DNA of 64,000 bases, taken from assembly GCA_905250115.1 (NCBI GenBank), contig CAJNOI010000101.1, positions 286,242 through 350,241 of the forward strand. Direction: 5' to 3'. A program made the translations under genes and the position numbers. Of the stretch, positions 33,109 through 45,871 are shown in pieces. The stretch's first letter is position 1, and every line of letters begins with the position of its first letter. The notes beneath the pieces are model-generated. The model was not told where the DNA came from. It was given only the letters and a program-made list of their open reading frames with translations, and searched no databases. Source of the DNA: Adineta steineri. Its lineage: Eukaryota > Rotifera > Eurotatoria > Adinetida > Adinetidae.

Positions 33109-35565
33109 TTATTGAGCAGATATCGGTGCTGAATTTGTTTGTTTTTGTTGAGCAATGGCATAAGCTCGAGCAGCACATAATGTTAAACCATGCGAATGAT
33201 AATCTGTACGATAATTTGTAGTAAGATCTTGTTTTCCTGTATGACGAAGCCCTCTTTGTTCAGGCACAAAAGCATTTGCTCTTTTACCTAATTTATTACA
33301 ATTAAATTAAATGTCTTTCTTTTTTGAATAAATAAACTACCTTGTTGTCCTTTGTATGTATCACGATTAGTTGTTGAACCATCGAATTTAGTCGTTGGTG
33401 GTACATATACCTCAGATACGGGTTCACCATATTGTCTACTTGATTTTAAAAGTTCATGTGGATGATAATAATATCGAGATGTAGTCATATTTTCCATAGG
33501 AATATGTTCCGCATCTTTTGGTAATGCATCTTTCATTGATATCGCACGCATACGCGCCATACTACTCACGTCCAATGGTTGAAAATCTCTCTAAATAAAT
33601 AGGTAAATTATGTTTCTTTTTTTATTAATTGTATGTAATTGACCTACCTTAGTTACGGTTAATGACTCCATCTTTTGTAATGGTTTCATATAGAGTTTTT
33701 GAGCATCTCGAGGTGCTACTGCTGGTGGACGATGATGTCGACTAGTATCAATACCTTCATAATCTGCACGATATTGACTTGCCCTATAAGATAAATTAAA
33801 TTCAAAATGAATTTATTTTTTTTGTGTGCAAATAAATATAAAACTAACATTACTCTTGGCGTTGTTGAATTTCCTATCGTAATTTGAGATGAAAATGGAT
33901 CCCCATCGACTGGTAATGGTGGTCGATGATTAGGATAAGCACGAAAATCTGTACTTGTCTGCGATATTGAATCCATTTTACGATGTAAATGAGCATTATC
34001 TTCATTCAATTGACCTTTTCTATCAAATGGAGCACTTCGTGGACTGTATTCATGTGGAATATAAGTATCCCGATAACTTGTACTTAAATTGACTGAGCCT
34101 TTATTAACATTATTAGATTTTAGATAAAAAAGAGATCATAATACTTACCAGTTTGTCTCAAATTTCCTCGAGTTTCTAATCGACGAAGTGATTTTGTTTT
34201 TGATACATTCTTATGTGGTACAAATACACTTCCACTTGATGTACTGAAATTACGACTTGAATCAGGAAATAGAAGGTTACCTAGAGAAGAACAGCTGATA
34301 GTTTATTTCTATTCTCTATTCAAATAAAATAAATTATGCAAATAACAGTAAAAGATGCTCTAATAAAACATCTTATTTGATTTTTAAACTGCAATAAATA
34401 AATAAATCAAGGTGCATAGCGATTACGAATACTACAAAACGATTTTAGACAAATAAATTTCAATGGATTCATTTAACTTTGGTTGAATTACATAATCAAA
34501 ATTCCTTTAGAAAAAAACGAACAATTAAAATATGAGAAGATTTTGAAAATCAGATAGTTATAAAACTAAACCATTAATGTTCATGTTTTCAATAAAATCA
34601 AGAAATGTGCTCTATGCTTTTTTGTTTACTTAGAAAAACAACATTTTAAATTATTTTTTCTATTGAAAAACATTCGAAAATATAAATTTTTTTCAATCTT
34701 CACGTCTTTTTATATAAATTACAATACAAAACATTGAAAAATAAAAGCAAAAACTTTTTCTTCTTTTCATATTTTTCAAGTGCATTTTAAATAACAAAAA
34801 AATATATTGTTCTATTTTCTTACCTACAATAGAAGGCGCCTCAGTATAAGGTTCTGATGGTGGCGAATGCCATGATTTAAAATATGTTCCACTTGTTGTC
34901 GTAGATGACATTTTTAAAGCTGGATCATCACTATTAACACTAAAGAAAATATAATAAAAGATAAAAATATATTTTTAACACAAACATATTTACTTAGAAA
35001 TTCCAGTGGTATTCACTGCATGAAGTACAGGAGCTTTAATAGGTTTTTCAACATATTCAGCTTGATAACTACTTTTTGTTTCCATTGGTACTGTTCGTAT
35101 AAACATCACATTATTTTTCTATGTAAGAAAATTATAGTTTCTCATAGGGAATTAAAATAAAAGTCAATTTACTTGTTTAATCGGTCTAGTTGGTGCATTT
35201 TTACTACTATTTCGTGGTGGTGGTTGGTAATGATCGCGTTGTGATGTCATACCAGCCATTGGAGAATTTTTAAATGAAATAGGAATTTCATTTTCAGGTG
35301 CCGGTGAACATATTTTACGACGATGATCTAATGGTTTACCTGACGCACTTTTTTGTACTTGAAATGTGTCTTTATAATGTGAAATAGGACAAGGAAATTG
35401 TAAAGCTAATTTATCTCTTCGTGATGATAATCGTTTACAATCTGGATGATGTTCATAACCTGCACGATCGAAACAACCATCATCACATAATTCACATGGA
35501 CATTTATTAAATTTTGGTAAATCAGTAAGTTGCAATTTATCAACGTTCACGTTCTCCAATTTCAT
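33109..35565 (-). CDS. Stabilizer of axonemal microtubules-like protein (SAXO/FAM154)
   Basis: About eight exons encode roughly 430 residues; start ATG 35565 (an in-frame TTG lies further upstream), stop TAA 33109-33111. The N-terminus has the Cys-rich signature C-P-C-E-L-C followed by G-C and H-H-P-D-C, as in SAXO proteins. The body contains repeated Mn-type modules: S-T-D-F-R-A-Y, S-Q-Y-R-A-D-Y, T-T-S-R-Y-Y-Y, T-T-N-R-D-T-Y-K, T-T-N-Y-R-T-D-Y, each preceded by a P-x-x-x-F/M-D/E patch. These modules bind inside or on ciliary microtubules and stabilise them, so the protein should sit in cilia or sperm/centriole axonemes. All introns are short except one of about 550 bp. Fewer recognisable repeats than vertebrate SAXO1/2. 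Confidence 0.8.
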
Positions 35566-37499
35566 TTTTTTGTCACCCGACAATCAACAGAACTACTAAA
35601 TGAATGATGTCGGCAACCAATTTTGAGTATATTTATTTTGTAACAACAAACAGTAACAAGAAGAGAAAAAAAGACGAGAAAATGAAGAAAGGAAAATGCA
35701 TTGGCATCAAACTTCAAACGTTTTACACTTGTATATGTGTGTGTTACAGTATTAAATGAGAATTACTTTTATTTTTTTAATGAATACATTGTGATTGTTA
35801 CTCATGTCTGGTGGAGCTCAAACAACGGTTGTCAATCAAAAAAGAAAACAGTTCATATTTTAATATAAGAGTAAAAAGAAAATTATTTAATAGATTTTAT
35901 TAAATATTAAGAATATCAAAAAAAATTAATTAACACAGATGTAAACCAAATAATAAATTATTGATGATGTTGTATATTAAGTAGGTTAATATTTGTAAAT
36001 TTTGCATAATTTATTAACAGGATACATTTTCTAATCAAGGACTTTCGATCGACCATCCTTAGGATGAGTATTTACATACAAATCGATAGATGATATAGTA
36101 TTGAAAATATGTGCCAAATGAGAGCAGAAAGTTACTCGTTGTTCTTTTTAGTGTCTTCTATATAGTAGTAAAATGTATCGATGGATTTTCACTAAAAAAT
36201 ATGGAACATTTCTTCAGTCAGATATTCTTTTTCTGAATATTAAGTACTATAATCTAATAATTGAATACTAATACAAAATTATTTTCAATATTAGTTTGAT
36301 TGATATGATCGTACCATTCTTGAATCTTTTAATAAAATAACGGAAAAATTAAATTGTTATTTTGTTTCACATGTCGTGACAGTAAAAAAAATTCTATTTA
36401 GAGTAAATTAATGATGAAGAGAATAATGAACTATAAAATAAATTGAACGCTAAGGTATTTTGACAAGCAAAACAATAAGTTAGGTAAAAAAAAAGCTTCA
36501 AAGTATTTATAGACATCACAGTCATCAAAATCTAATAAAAAGAATTTTGTGATATGTGCCTCTACAGTTTATATTTTTATTAAATATTCTTTCGATTTGA
36601 TAATGGATTGACTTTATTCTATATGATTAATCATTTATTTCTGTCAGAGACATTCGATTAATTTTTTCTTTTTTATATTCATATTTCATTTTAGTGTATA
36701 AGATAATGGTTCGTATTCATAGTAAATTATTTTACCCATTATCTTTCTCAGTATATTGAACAATTCATTGAATATTATCATTTGTCTGATATTAAATCGG
36801 CATGTCGGATAATTTCTATTACTATAGATTTATAAAATGAGAATAGGTTAATTTTCATATACTTTTTCGGATTATTAATATAGTTTTAATTGAAATAATG
36901 CTCAAATCTATGCATACTTAGCAACTACTTGGTAATTGACAAAAAAACTAATTGTAGTAAATAGTTGAATGTTCGAACGTACTTAACCGTTCTTTTTCTC
37001 GTTTATATCTTTTCAAAATAATCTTGAATACACAGTTTCTTAATTATACATGCTATCTGTGAAACAACTCGTCAGCAAATATTCAAAAAATACGAACATT
37101 ATAGACATCTTTCCTAAATTGATGATCAAGTGTTCCATTTACCATAAGAATATTTTAGATTTATAGCATCTATTTCTAGAAGAACAACTATAAATGTATT
37201 CTATTCTTAGTTCATATTATCCAAGTATTTTATTTTTTTGTTTATTAGAATCTATATGAAAAAATCTTATGCGCATAATATAATAACAAGTAGAGGTAGA
37301 AGCCGATTTCATAGAATGATGGTAATGGCATAGCCTATTGGTTCACGCACATACAAGTAACTGACTAAGTTAATGAAGAAGAAAAAGGAATTTCCTCGCT
37401 ATAAGCAGAGAGAAAGAAAAAAAAAGATTTTTTTTTCCTCTTCCACAAGAAAAAAACAGACTTCGTTATTTAGTTTTTTTTTCTTATACTTCATTCACA
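35566..37499. other. Intergenic, no gene seen
   Basis: About 1.9 kb of AT-rich sequence between divergently transcribed genes. It should contain both promoters, but no defended motif or repeat is seen. Confidence 0.45.
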
Positions 37500-38054
37500 A
37501 TGTCTTCATCATCCGCAAACGTTTTGTTCATAGTATTTTATCTCGTTATTTTTCTATTTGCTACATCTGATCTTAAACGATTTATTTTTCATGTTCATAT
37601 TTCACGTGTCGATCGTGTACCTGTTGAGTACGATATTGATTCATCATCAACATCATTAGCATTATGGTATCCAATATTAATTGGTATTATTTTTAATATA
37701 TTCATTTTATTATTTTCCATGGTAAATTTAATCATTATCTTATGTCAACGAAATTTATCAAGTCAACTTTTTATTTCAACATTTATTCTATCATTATTAT
37801 TTACAATTCGATTTATTATCAATATAACTGTTACAAAAAATCGAAATGGTCTTTCAACACCAACGCTTGTTGAACGATCTTTTTTTGCACCGTCATTATC
37901 ATTAGAAGAAGAACTGACAACAATAACTATGGATTGGTTTATTAAAATAATTGGTTTTATTAGTACATTTATTATGTATCATCGAAAAAAACAAGGACAA
38001 TCAATGAATATTGAAAATCAACATGAACTAAAATTAATGTCTGATTTTGAATAA
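37500..38054 (+). CDS. Multipass membrane protein of unknown family, 184 aa
   Basis: A single-exon frame from ATG 37500 to TAA 38052-38054. Hydrophobic helices at about residues 8-24, 53-82 and 88-112, and a shorter one at 145-161, give three to four membrane passes. A luminal or extracellular loop follows helix 1, with I-S-R-V-D-R-V-P-V-E-Y-D. The C-terminal tail is charged (H-R-K-K, then acidic). No family recognised. It lies 90 bp upstream of the first acyltransferase gene on the same strand, so joint transcription is possible. The length and regular composition argue for a real gene. Confidence 0.6.
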   Translation: MSSSSANVLFIVFYLVIFLFATSDLKRFIFHVHISRVDRVPVEYDIDSSSTSLALWYPILIGIIFNIFILLFSMVNLIIILCQRNLSSQLFISTFILSLLFTIRFIINITVTKNRNGLSTPTLVERSFFAPSLSLEEELTTITMDWFIKIIGFISTFIMYHRKKQGQSMNIENQHELKLMSDFE

Positions 38055-38144
38055 AATCTAATCTTTTAAATATGACGTTAGTTTTTTCTTCTCCTTATCA
38101 GTATTATCATTACCTGTAGCACCTCCATATATATATAATAAAAT

Positions 38145-40383
38145 ATGTTACATTTAGTATTCATTCATTTGAAAATGTTGTCTTTTATCTTTTTCTTATT
38201 TTGCACTCTATGCCCAAATATAATTTCTCAAAACTCTCCATATCGATTTGATCTAGCTATTCATCAATTAAATCAATATCAAAAGTTTTTACCTATAAAT
38301 CCAACTAAAGATATACAATACAATCTTACTGTGGAACAAATGTTACAATATAACATGTTCTCCTCAATTTCAAATAATAAGACAACTCAATGTGAACAAG
38401 ATTTTGAAATAATTCTTCAAGCAGCATTAAAAAGTGATATGTGGGCTATTAAAGTAATCGATGCTTGGGGAAAACCATTGCCATCTGGTATATTGAAAGG
38501 TAATACTTTTTGGGTGGGCAATTATGACGAATGTTTACAACCAATGTATTTACCAGCTAATAAATCATTTATTTCACAACCATTCAATACACAACATTGT
38601 TAGTATTAATATATTTATATTTTAATTTTATTTCAATATTATTTTTTAGGTGTTGTGTCATCAAAATCATCTCAATCAGATCCGAATTCAATGCCACCTA
38701 TTGTTCTTGGAATTTGTGTTCCGTCATCATGTGATCATCAAGATGTTGCTTTGTTAGTTCAGAAATTATATAAAAAAACTAATATTACAGAAGATGATAT
38801 TGTCTGTTCGAATGATCCTGCAAACGGACAACAAAATCTTACAGCTGGAGCAATAGCAACGATTATTATTCTATCACTTTTAGCTTTACTTGTCTTAGTA
38901 GGAACAAGTATTGATTTACTTAATGATATAAATGCACAACTTATTGGATCTAATTATCTAAATGAATCTGATTCAAGAACATTATCACAGGATTCTCCTT
39001 ATATTTCGTTGAAAAGTAAATCATATATGATATTTTTAGCTGAATTTTCAGCATTACGAACTCTTCGTCGAATATTTACAATGAAACAAAAGAATGATGA
39101 TAATTCATTTTTATTTATTAATGGTATTCGAGTTTTATCTTTATGTTGGGTTATTATTGGTCATTCATTAGCTTTTGGTTTATTTTATACAAGTAATATA
39201 GTAGATGTACTTGTCTGGAGTCATAATATCTTATTTCAATTGATTATAAATGCAGTTTTTAGTGTTGATACATTTTTTGTTCTAAGTGGTTTCTTAACAG
39301 CTGTACTATTCGTTCGACATGTAGAAAAAGAAAAAAAATTATCATTTCGTACGATGTTGCTCTATTATGTTCATCGATATATGCGACTTACACCAGCATT
39401 TCTTTTGATGATTCTTGTAAGTATCAATTTAACACCATACTTTGGTAGTGGACCTGTTTATCCTGTTAAACAAGGATTTGAATCAGAGGGCTGTCGAAAT
39501 GAATACTGGTGGACATCAATTCTTTATGTTGGTAATATAGTAAAACCAGATAGTATGTGTTTAGGAATAGCATGGTATCTTCATAATGATATGCAATTTC
39601 ATTGGATTGCACCTTTATCTTTAATACCGTTTGTCCTTGGACGAAAAATCTTATCTTTTTTTATCGCTGTATTTTTTGTTTTCATTGGGATTGGATCCAT
39701 TTTAACCATTCTACTTTATTATCCAGATATGTCATTAAATGTTCTACTTGCATTCAATAATGTTGTAAGTTTTCTATATTTATTAATATAAATTGTCAAT
39801 TATCATTTTTCTACAGCCTGGTCCTACTTTTTACAAAAACATCTATATTACACCTTGGTGTCGTATATCTGCATATGCTGTTGGTATTTTAACTGGATAT
39901 TTTGTTATTAATACTGGCCGACATTATCGAATTAATAAATATGTCAAATTTTTTGGAACTATATTAATGATTTTGTTTAGTTTAATTTGTATATTTACAA
40001 CTTATCCTGATTATATTCTAGCAGATGGTTTAAATCGAACAATACTAGTTATATATCAATCACTTTCACGAACACTTTGGGCAATAGTTATTGGATGGGT
40101 TTTATTTTTATGTAGTATAAATCAAGGTGGAATAGTAAATAAAATTCTTTCATGGCCTATTTGGGCTCCATTATCTCGATTGAATTATTCATGTTATCTA
40201 GTACATGCTGTGATACTTAATATTATTTTATACAATCAAAAATTACCTTTGTATTATCAAGGACATCTTATTGTGAATAATTTTGTTTCACATATATTTT
40301 TTAGTTATTTAGCATCAGTTGTAGTTGCAATCTTTTTTGAAACACCTTTTTTTATTATTGAAAAGAAAATATTTAAACGATAG
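38145..40383 (+). CDS. NRF-6-like acyltransferase, copy 1
   Basis: Three exons (38145-38598, 38650-39764, 39817-40383) give 711 residues. A second ATG at 38175 starts a cleaner signal peptide (MLSFIFFLFCTLC) and may be the real start. Domain order: signal peptide; an extracellular NRF domain with C-E-Q-D-F, A-W-G-K-P-L-P-S-G-I-L-K-G, Y-D-E-C and I-C-V-P-S-S-C; a first membrane helix; then an acyltransferase-3 domain of about ten helices with the catalytic G-H-S in W-V-I-I-G-H-S, F-S-V-D-T-F-F-V-L-S-G-F and R-L-T-P. Nematode NRF-6 and NDG-4 of this family act in uptake or transport of lipids and drugs. First of three tandem paralogues. Confidence 0.9.
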
Positions 40384-40946
40384 ATTTTCTATCTTGAAAT
40401 AAATAAATACTGTAATTTGAATTATCATAATAGATCATTGAATATGAATCCAACACAATTTAACATAAGAGCTTTCAGAATCAAAAAACTGAAAAATATT
40501 TCATCGGAGTCTTCTTTATCTAATACTATTTATAAATAAATTTATGAAATTATTTAAGTTTCGTGCTTTATAGAGACAACTCAGAGGTGAGCATATACGA
40601 ACTTTGTCGAGTTCGAGTACGAGTACGCATCCTTAGGGTTCGAGTATTTTGCCTACATCTGAAACAACTTGCTTTTATTTTCTTTTTTTTTTACTGAATT
40701 TTATAACTTTTTCGACCTTCATATGAATCTTCATATTTACCTGGTAAACTTAGGTAACATTGTTTATATCTAGAAACAGAGCATGATATACTCTTATAAT
40801 ACATTTTGTCAAAACCCTATGATAAAGATAAAAAGATGACACCATTTCATATTGAAATAATGATGACGCTATGTCAACTGTTTCTTATCATTATTCTGAG
40901 TAATAATATAAATAGGTGTTTATACAAATTTTGAAAAAAATAAAAA
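40384..40946. other. Spacer between acyltransferase copies 1 and 2
   Basis: Contains the 3' end of copy 1 (AATAAATAAA near 40398), one hAT-like mini-element at 40582-40661, and the promoter of copy 2. No gene seen. Confidence 0.45.
40582..40661. mobile_element. 80-bp hAT-like miniature element with 8-bp target duplication
   Basis: Ends are CAGAGGTGAGCA on the left and TGCCTACATCTG on the right, which are inverted relatives (CAGATGTAGGCA). Between them is a short (CGAGTA)n tract. The flanks AGACAACT (40574-40581) and AAACAACT (40662-40669) match at 7 of 8 bases. An 8-bp duplication with CAG-type ends is the signature of hAT transposons. Confidence 0.75.
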
Positions 40947-43190
40947 ATGTCCTTTCTTGTTTTTCTCTTATTGTTAATATCCAGTGTTGTTTGTCATCAA
41001 GAATATCAAACAATTCCATTACGTCATGATGCAGCTATTAATTATCTTATTCAACATCAACATTCTAACTTTACTAGTCTTTTAGACGGTATTTCCACAT
41101 ACACTATTGCATTGAATGAAATATCTTCATATATATCATTATTTTCTAATAATGAAGTAACTCAATGTGAACAAGATTTTGAAATAATTCTTCAAGCAAT
41201 TTTAAAACGTGATACGTGGGCTTTGAAAGTATTTGATGCATGGGGAAAGCCATTGCCATCTGGGATTTTGAAAGGTAATACCTATTGGGTAGGTAGTTAT
41301 GATGAATGCTTACAACCAATGTATTTACCAACAAATAAATCATTTATTTCACAACCATTCGATACACAGCATTGTTCGTATAATTTATCTTTGTGATATA
41401 TTAAATTAAAATGATTTCTTTTCTTTTTTTAGGTACTTTGCATTTGGATTTGTCAACATCACAACAAATAACAGGAGTAGCAAGTCTTGTTCTTGGAATT
41501 TGTGTTCCATCATCATGTCATCGACAAGATGTCGTTTCTTTAATGCATACTCTTCTCAACATTAGTAATATTAAGGAAGATGACCTTCTTTGTTCGAATG
41601 ATCCTGCAAATGGTCAATCAAATCTTACAACTGGAGCAATAGCAACGATTATTATTTTGTCACTTTTAGCTTTACTTGTTTTGGTAGGAACAATTATTGA
41701 TATTGTTTTTATGTCAAAAATTGATTCAGTGAATGATATAAATGCACAACTTAGTGGATATAATCATTTAATTGACTCTGAACCAAGAATGTCATCACGA
41801 GATTCTTATCGTAGTCGAATGAAAAGTAAACCATATGTAATATTTTTAGCTGAATTTTCAGCATTAAAAACTCTTCGTCAAATATTTACAATTAAACAAA
41901 AGAATAATAATGAATCATATCAATTTCTTAATGGTATTCGTGTATTATCTTTATTCTGGGTTATTATCGGTCATTCTTTTCTTTTTAATATACTATTTAC
42001 CAGTAATATTCTCGATATTTTCACATGGTCTCGTAATATATCTATGCAATTAATTTTAAATGCTACATTTAGTGTTGATACATTCTTTGTTCTAAGTGGA
42101 TTTTTAACAACAATTTTATTTGTTCGACATGTAGAAAAACAAGGAAAATTATCTATTCGGTTAATAATTCTCTATTATGTTCATCGATATATTCGACTTA
42201 CACCAACATTTCTTCTTGTTATTTTAATTAGTATTAATTTAACACCTTATTTTGGTAATGGTCCAGCATATCCAACTCAAGTAGGTTTCGAAGCACCTCA
42301 ATGTCGTTCTGAATATTGGTGGACATCAATTCTTTATGTTGGTAATATAGTAAAACCAGATTATATGTGTTTACCAATATCATGGTATCTTCATAATGAT
42401 ATGCAATTTCATTGGATTGCACCATTATCTTTAATACCTTTTGTTATCGGACGAAAAGCAATTGGTTTTATTGTATCTATTTTATTTACTCTTATTGGTA
42501 TTGGTTCGATTGCAGGTCTTTTAATATATTATCCAAGTTTACAAGCTAGTAATAGCCTAACACCACCTCAAGTAAATTCATATATAACAGTTAAATAAAA
42601 TATTTTCTATGATTTTTTTCTAGACTGGTCCTAGTTTTTTCAATACAATCTATATTACTCCATGGTGTCGTATATCTGCATACTTTATAGGTGTTCTCAC
42701 TGGTTTTTTCGTTATTAATATAGGTCGTTCATATCGTATGAAAAAATCTCTTTTAATAATTTGTAACATAACAGCAATTCTATTTGCTTTGATATGTCTT
42801 TTTGCAATATATCCTGATGAAATTCTAGTACCTGGTATTGATAAAACATCATTTATTATCTATCAATCACTTTCACGAACACTCTGGTCAATGGCTATCG
42901 GATGGTTATTATTTTTATGTATGACAAATCAAGGTGGTATAGTAAATAAAATACTTTCATGGTCTTTTTGGGTACCTTTAGCTCGTTTGAATTATTCGAC
43001 ATATTTAATTCATTTAACAGTGATTTATATGAGTATTACAAATCAAAGAATACCTTTTTATTATCAACCACATTTGGTTGTGAATAATTTTGTTTCACAT
43101 ATATTCTTTAGTTATACAACAGCAATTTTGATATTTATTTTTATTGAAACACCATTTTTTATTATTGAAAAAACATTATTTAAACGTTAA
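40947..43190 (+). CDS. NRF-6-like acyltransferase, copy 2
   Basis: Three exons (40947-41373, 41433-42571, 42624-43190) give 710 residues with exactly the same intron positions and phases as copy 1, so the two are tandem duplicates. The signal peptide is at residues 1-16, then the NRF domain (C-E-Q-D-F, G-K-P-L-P-S-G-I-L-K-G, Y-D-E-C, I-C-V-P-S-S-C), then the multi-helix acyltransferase-3 domain with W-V-I-I-G-H-S and F-S-V-D-T-F-F-V-L-S-G-F. Residue identity to copy 1 is high in the catalytic half and lower in the N-terminal 70 residues, including the segment before C-E-Q-D-F. All catalytic and Cys positions are retained, so it is likely functional. Intron 1 uses GTTCGT, an unusual donor. Confidence 0.9.
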
Positions 43191-45871
43191 AATATATCAA
43201 TATGATAATCATTCATATGAGACCCGTTAGTGACGAGCTTCTGAATATATTTATACAACAAAAGTCCGTTGCTAAGCGGGTAACTAATGAATAAATGTTT
43301 GAGTACTAACATAATGAATAGTTTTACCATTAATATTATCATTTACTTACTTGAATAAAAACTACTATTTCTTCTTTTTTCTTTCTTTTGTCATTTCTCG
43401 TTCGATCGATTGGTAATGAATCGTGCTTATGCATTGTCGATGTATGTTAGTAAGACTTATACTCAGCACACGTTCACATCAAATATTCACTTTGTATAAT
43501 GGGTATGGAAGAAAAAGAGAGAGAGAGAGAGATCGTTTTTAAAGACGAAGAGAGAATGAGATCCGATCTGTCTCGGGAATGGTCGACAGCTGATTGTTCT
43601 TATATATATATATGTACGTATGTGTGTCGAATAAAAATTAACTTTTATGCTGATCTCTCGTTTTTCTCTCTCTCTCCCTCTCTCTCTTCCATCTTGAATC
43701 ACTCAATCAAGCAATTGAGTGATAAGGTGTGGTGACGGCAACGACAATCACCATACATACAAATCGTTCTAACAGACATGTGAATGCATCGACAATTAGA
43801 AGCAATGATTGAATAAGTATAAGAAAGAAAAAAAGTTTAAAAAAAAAAACGAGTAAAAGAATGAGTGATGTGCAATCGACTATGGAAGAATGAACAAGGA
43901 AGAAAAAGGAATAAGAGTAGACACAGCTGATGCCAAATACGACAATGAATTTTTTATATCTTGAAATACAACATACATTGTCATTTTATTCGTTAGAAAT
44001 AAGTGCATACGAGTGATGATCAATGAATGTTATTAAACTTTTCAAAGTAATGCTATGCCTCATCAATTCAATATGTTCGCAAATATATATATATATACGT
44101 AGAAAAGTATCAAAGTCTATCATGTGTAAATATTTTATATTTTATATTGAATGTAATAAACTTAAAAAGCGCCATAATATATAGTTATTTTGTATTCATT
44201 GTATTTTATAGTTACTTTTTTTCTCAATTTACTATATCTATAGAAGAAAATTACATCCGTAGGCGGAGGTTTTTTTCTTCATAAAGCTTCTTATACTTAG
44301 TTCTTACTTTCAAGTTTTGTGTGAATACTAAAAGATAATGATTTACAAATGTATTAACAACATAGGCAATGAATAGATTGCACAATTATCGTATTGAGAA
44401 TAAAAATTAAAACAATATATATAAAGTACTAACATTGAACAACGCAATTTTTTACAATTCGAAAATTTTTGATTAAACTTTAACATGAATAGAAAAACAA
44501 ATGACTTTTCAAAAGTCATACTTTAGTATATATGGATGAATATCAAATTTTTGTTTTTGAAATCACAAATGAAGTGAGAGTGAGATAACTTTCTTATTAT
44601 GTACGATCAAGTTTATCTTATACATATCAGTTGATAAAGAGTAATTTAATAGATGATTTTTACGAAAAAAAGAGATCAAAGAAATGTTTATATGAATCAT
44701 TAACATATTTCGATATCGTTCAATTACGAGAAAAAATATCTTCGAATCAAAAATCTTTATCTTTATAAGATACTATTATTGTTCGAGTTAGAGTTACGTA
44801 GGAATGAGTACAAGACGAATATCTCGAGAATGACTTGAACTAGCGATCTGTTGTTTGCATCAATTCAAAGAAATAAAGTCAAAATGTCATTTTCTAAGAT
44901 AAAATATATGATAACTTTTTTTAGAATTAGTCACCTCTGAAGCAAACATCCAATAGAATACATGAAAGTCACCTACCACCTTGACAAATTTCGTTGTTGA
45001 TCTTCCATTTAGATAGAGATATAATACAGATAGTTTAGTAACTAAATTTCAATGATGTGTAAGTAATAGAAAACTTAGTTAATTATTACTGTGCTGCCAC
45101 ATTGTTTATCAAAACAGTTTAACATTCCGATGAAAAGTAAGAAAGTACATTATATCTTGAATTATAGATTTAGATACTAAGTCATTTTCATGCATTCTTT
45201 GGTATGATGATTAATTTTTAAAGGATTTCTTCTTACATATTACTGAAGGCAAAGGTATCTCGACTTAGGCTCTTTTGATTGATAAAAACCACAGGTCGGT
45301 ACCTATTACGATTTTCGAACTATTTGTCTTACACTCATTTCTACATAATTCTATCGCCAACAATAATTTATAATAAAAAGATTCATACATATATGAATGT
45401 CATCTTCTTTGAATAGACGGTTGAATGAATGAATAGTGACTAATCATGATGTCTATACGATTCTTTGTACATTATTAGATATATATATCCAAATAGAAGA
45501 AAGATAACGTAATGCACTTTATATACATATGTATGCATTCTAAGCATAATTTGACGAAAAATTCTTTTTCTCGAGTTAATACATTCGTTTTTATATCATT
45601 TTATTTATCATAAAAGGAAAACTTCACAGCTGTATATATCACCATCAACAAACAATTTAGATAAGAATTGGTATGAAAGTTAAAGGAGATTATAAATGAT
45701 TCAACTCTTTTACCTCAATCGATTGAACTGAATTATAACCTTCTCAATATATTTTAACCCCCGAACTGATAAGAGTATGCACTAATAGTATATGACCTCG
45801 ATCGTTATTATATATATATATACGTATGTATCTGAACGAATATATTCATACATTTCTATCAGTCAGCGAAA
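43191..45871. other. 2.7-kb spacer between acyltransferase copies 2 and 3
   Basis: No gene seen. A short palindrome (ACCCGTTAGTGACG near 43223 against CGTTGCTAAGCGGGT near 43268) may be a mini-element. GA and CT microsatellites at about 43513-43530 and 43660-43690 face each other and could form a hairpin. The TATATATATATACG run at about 45810-45824 lies 50 bp before copy 3 and may be its promoter. Confidence 0.45.

Noticed and set aside
43487-43735. Overlapping plus and minus frames at the GA/CT microsatellites
   Set aside because: Arg/Glu and Ser/Leu runs come from simple repeats.
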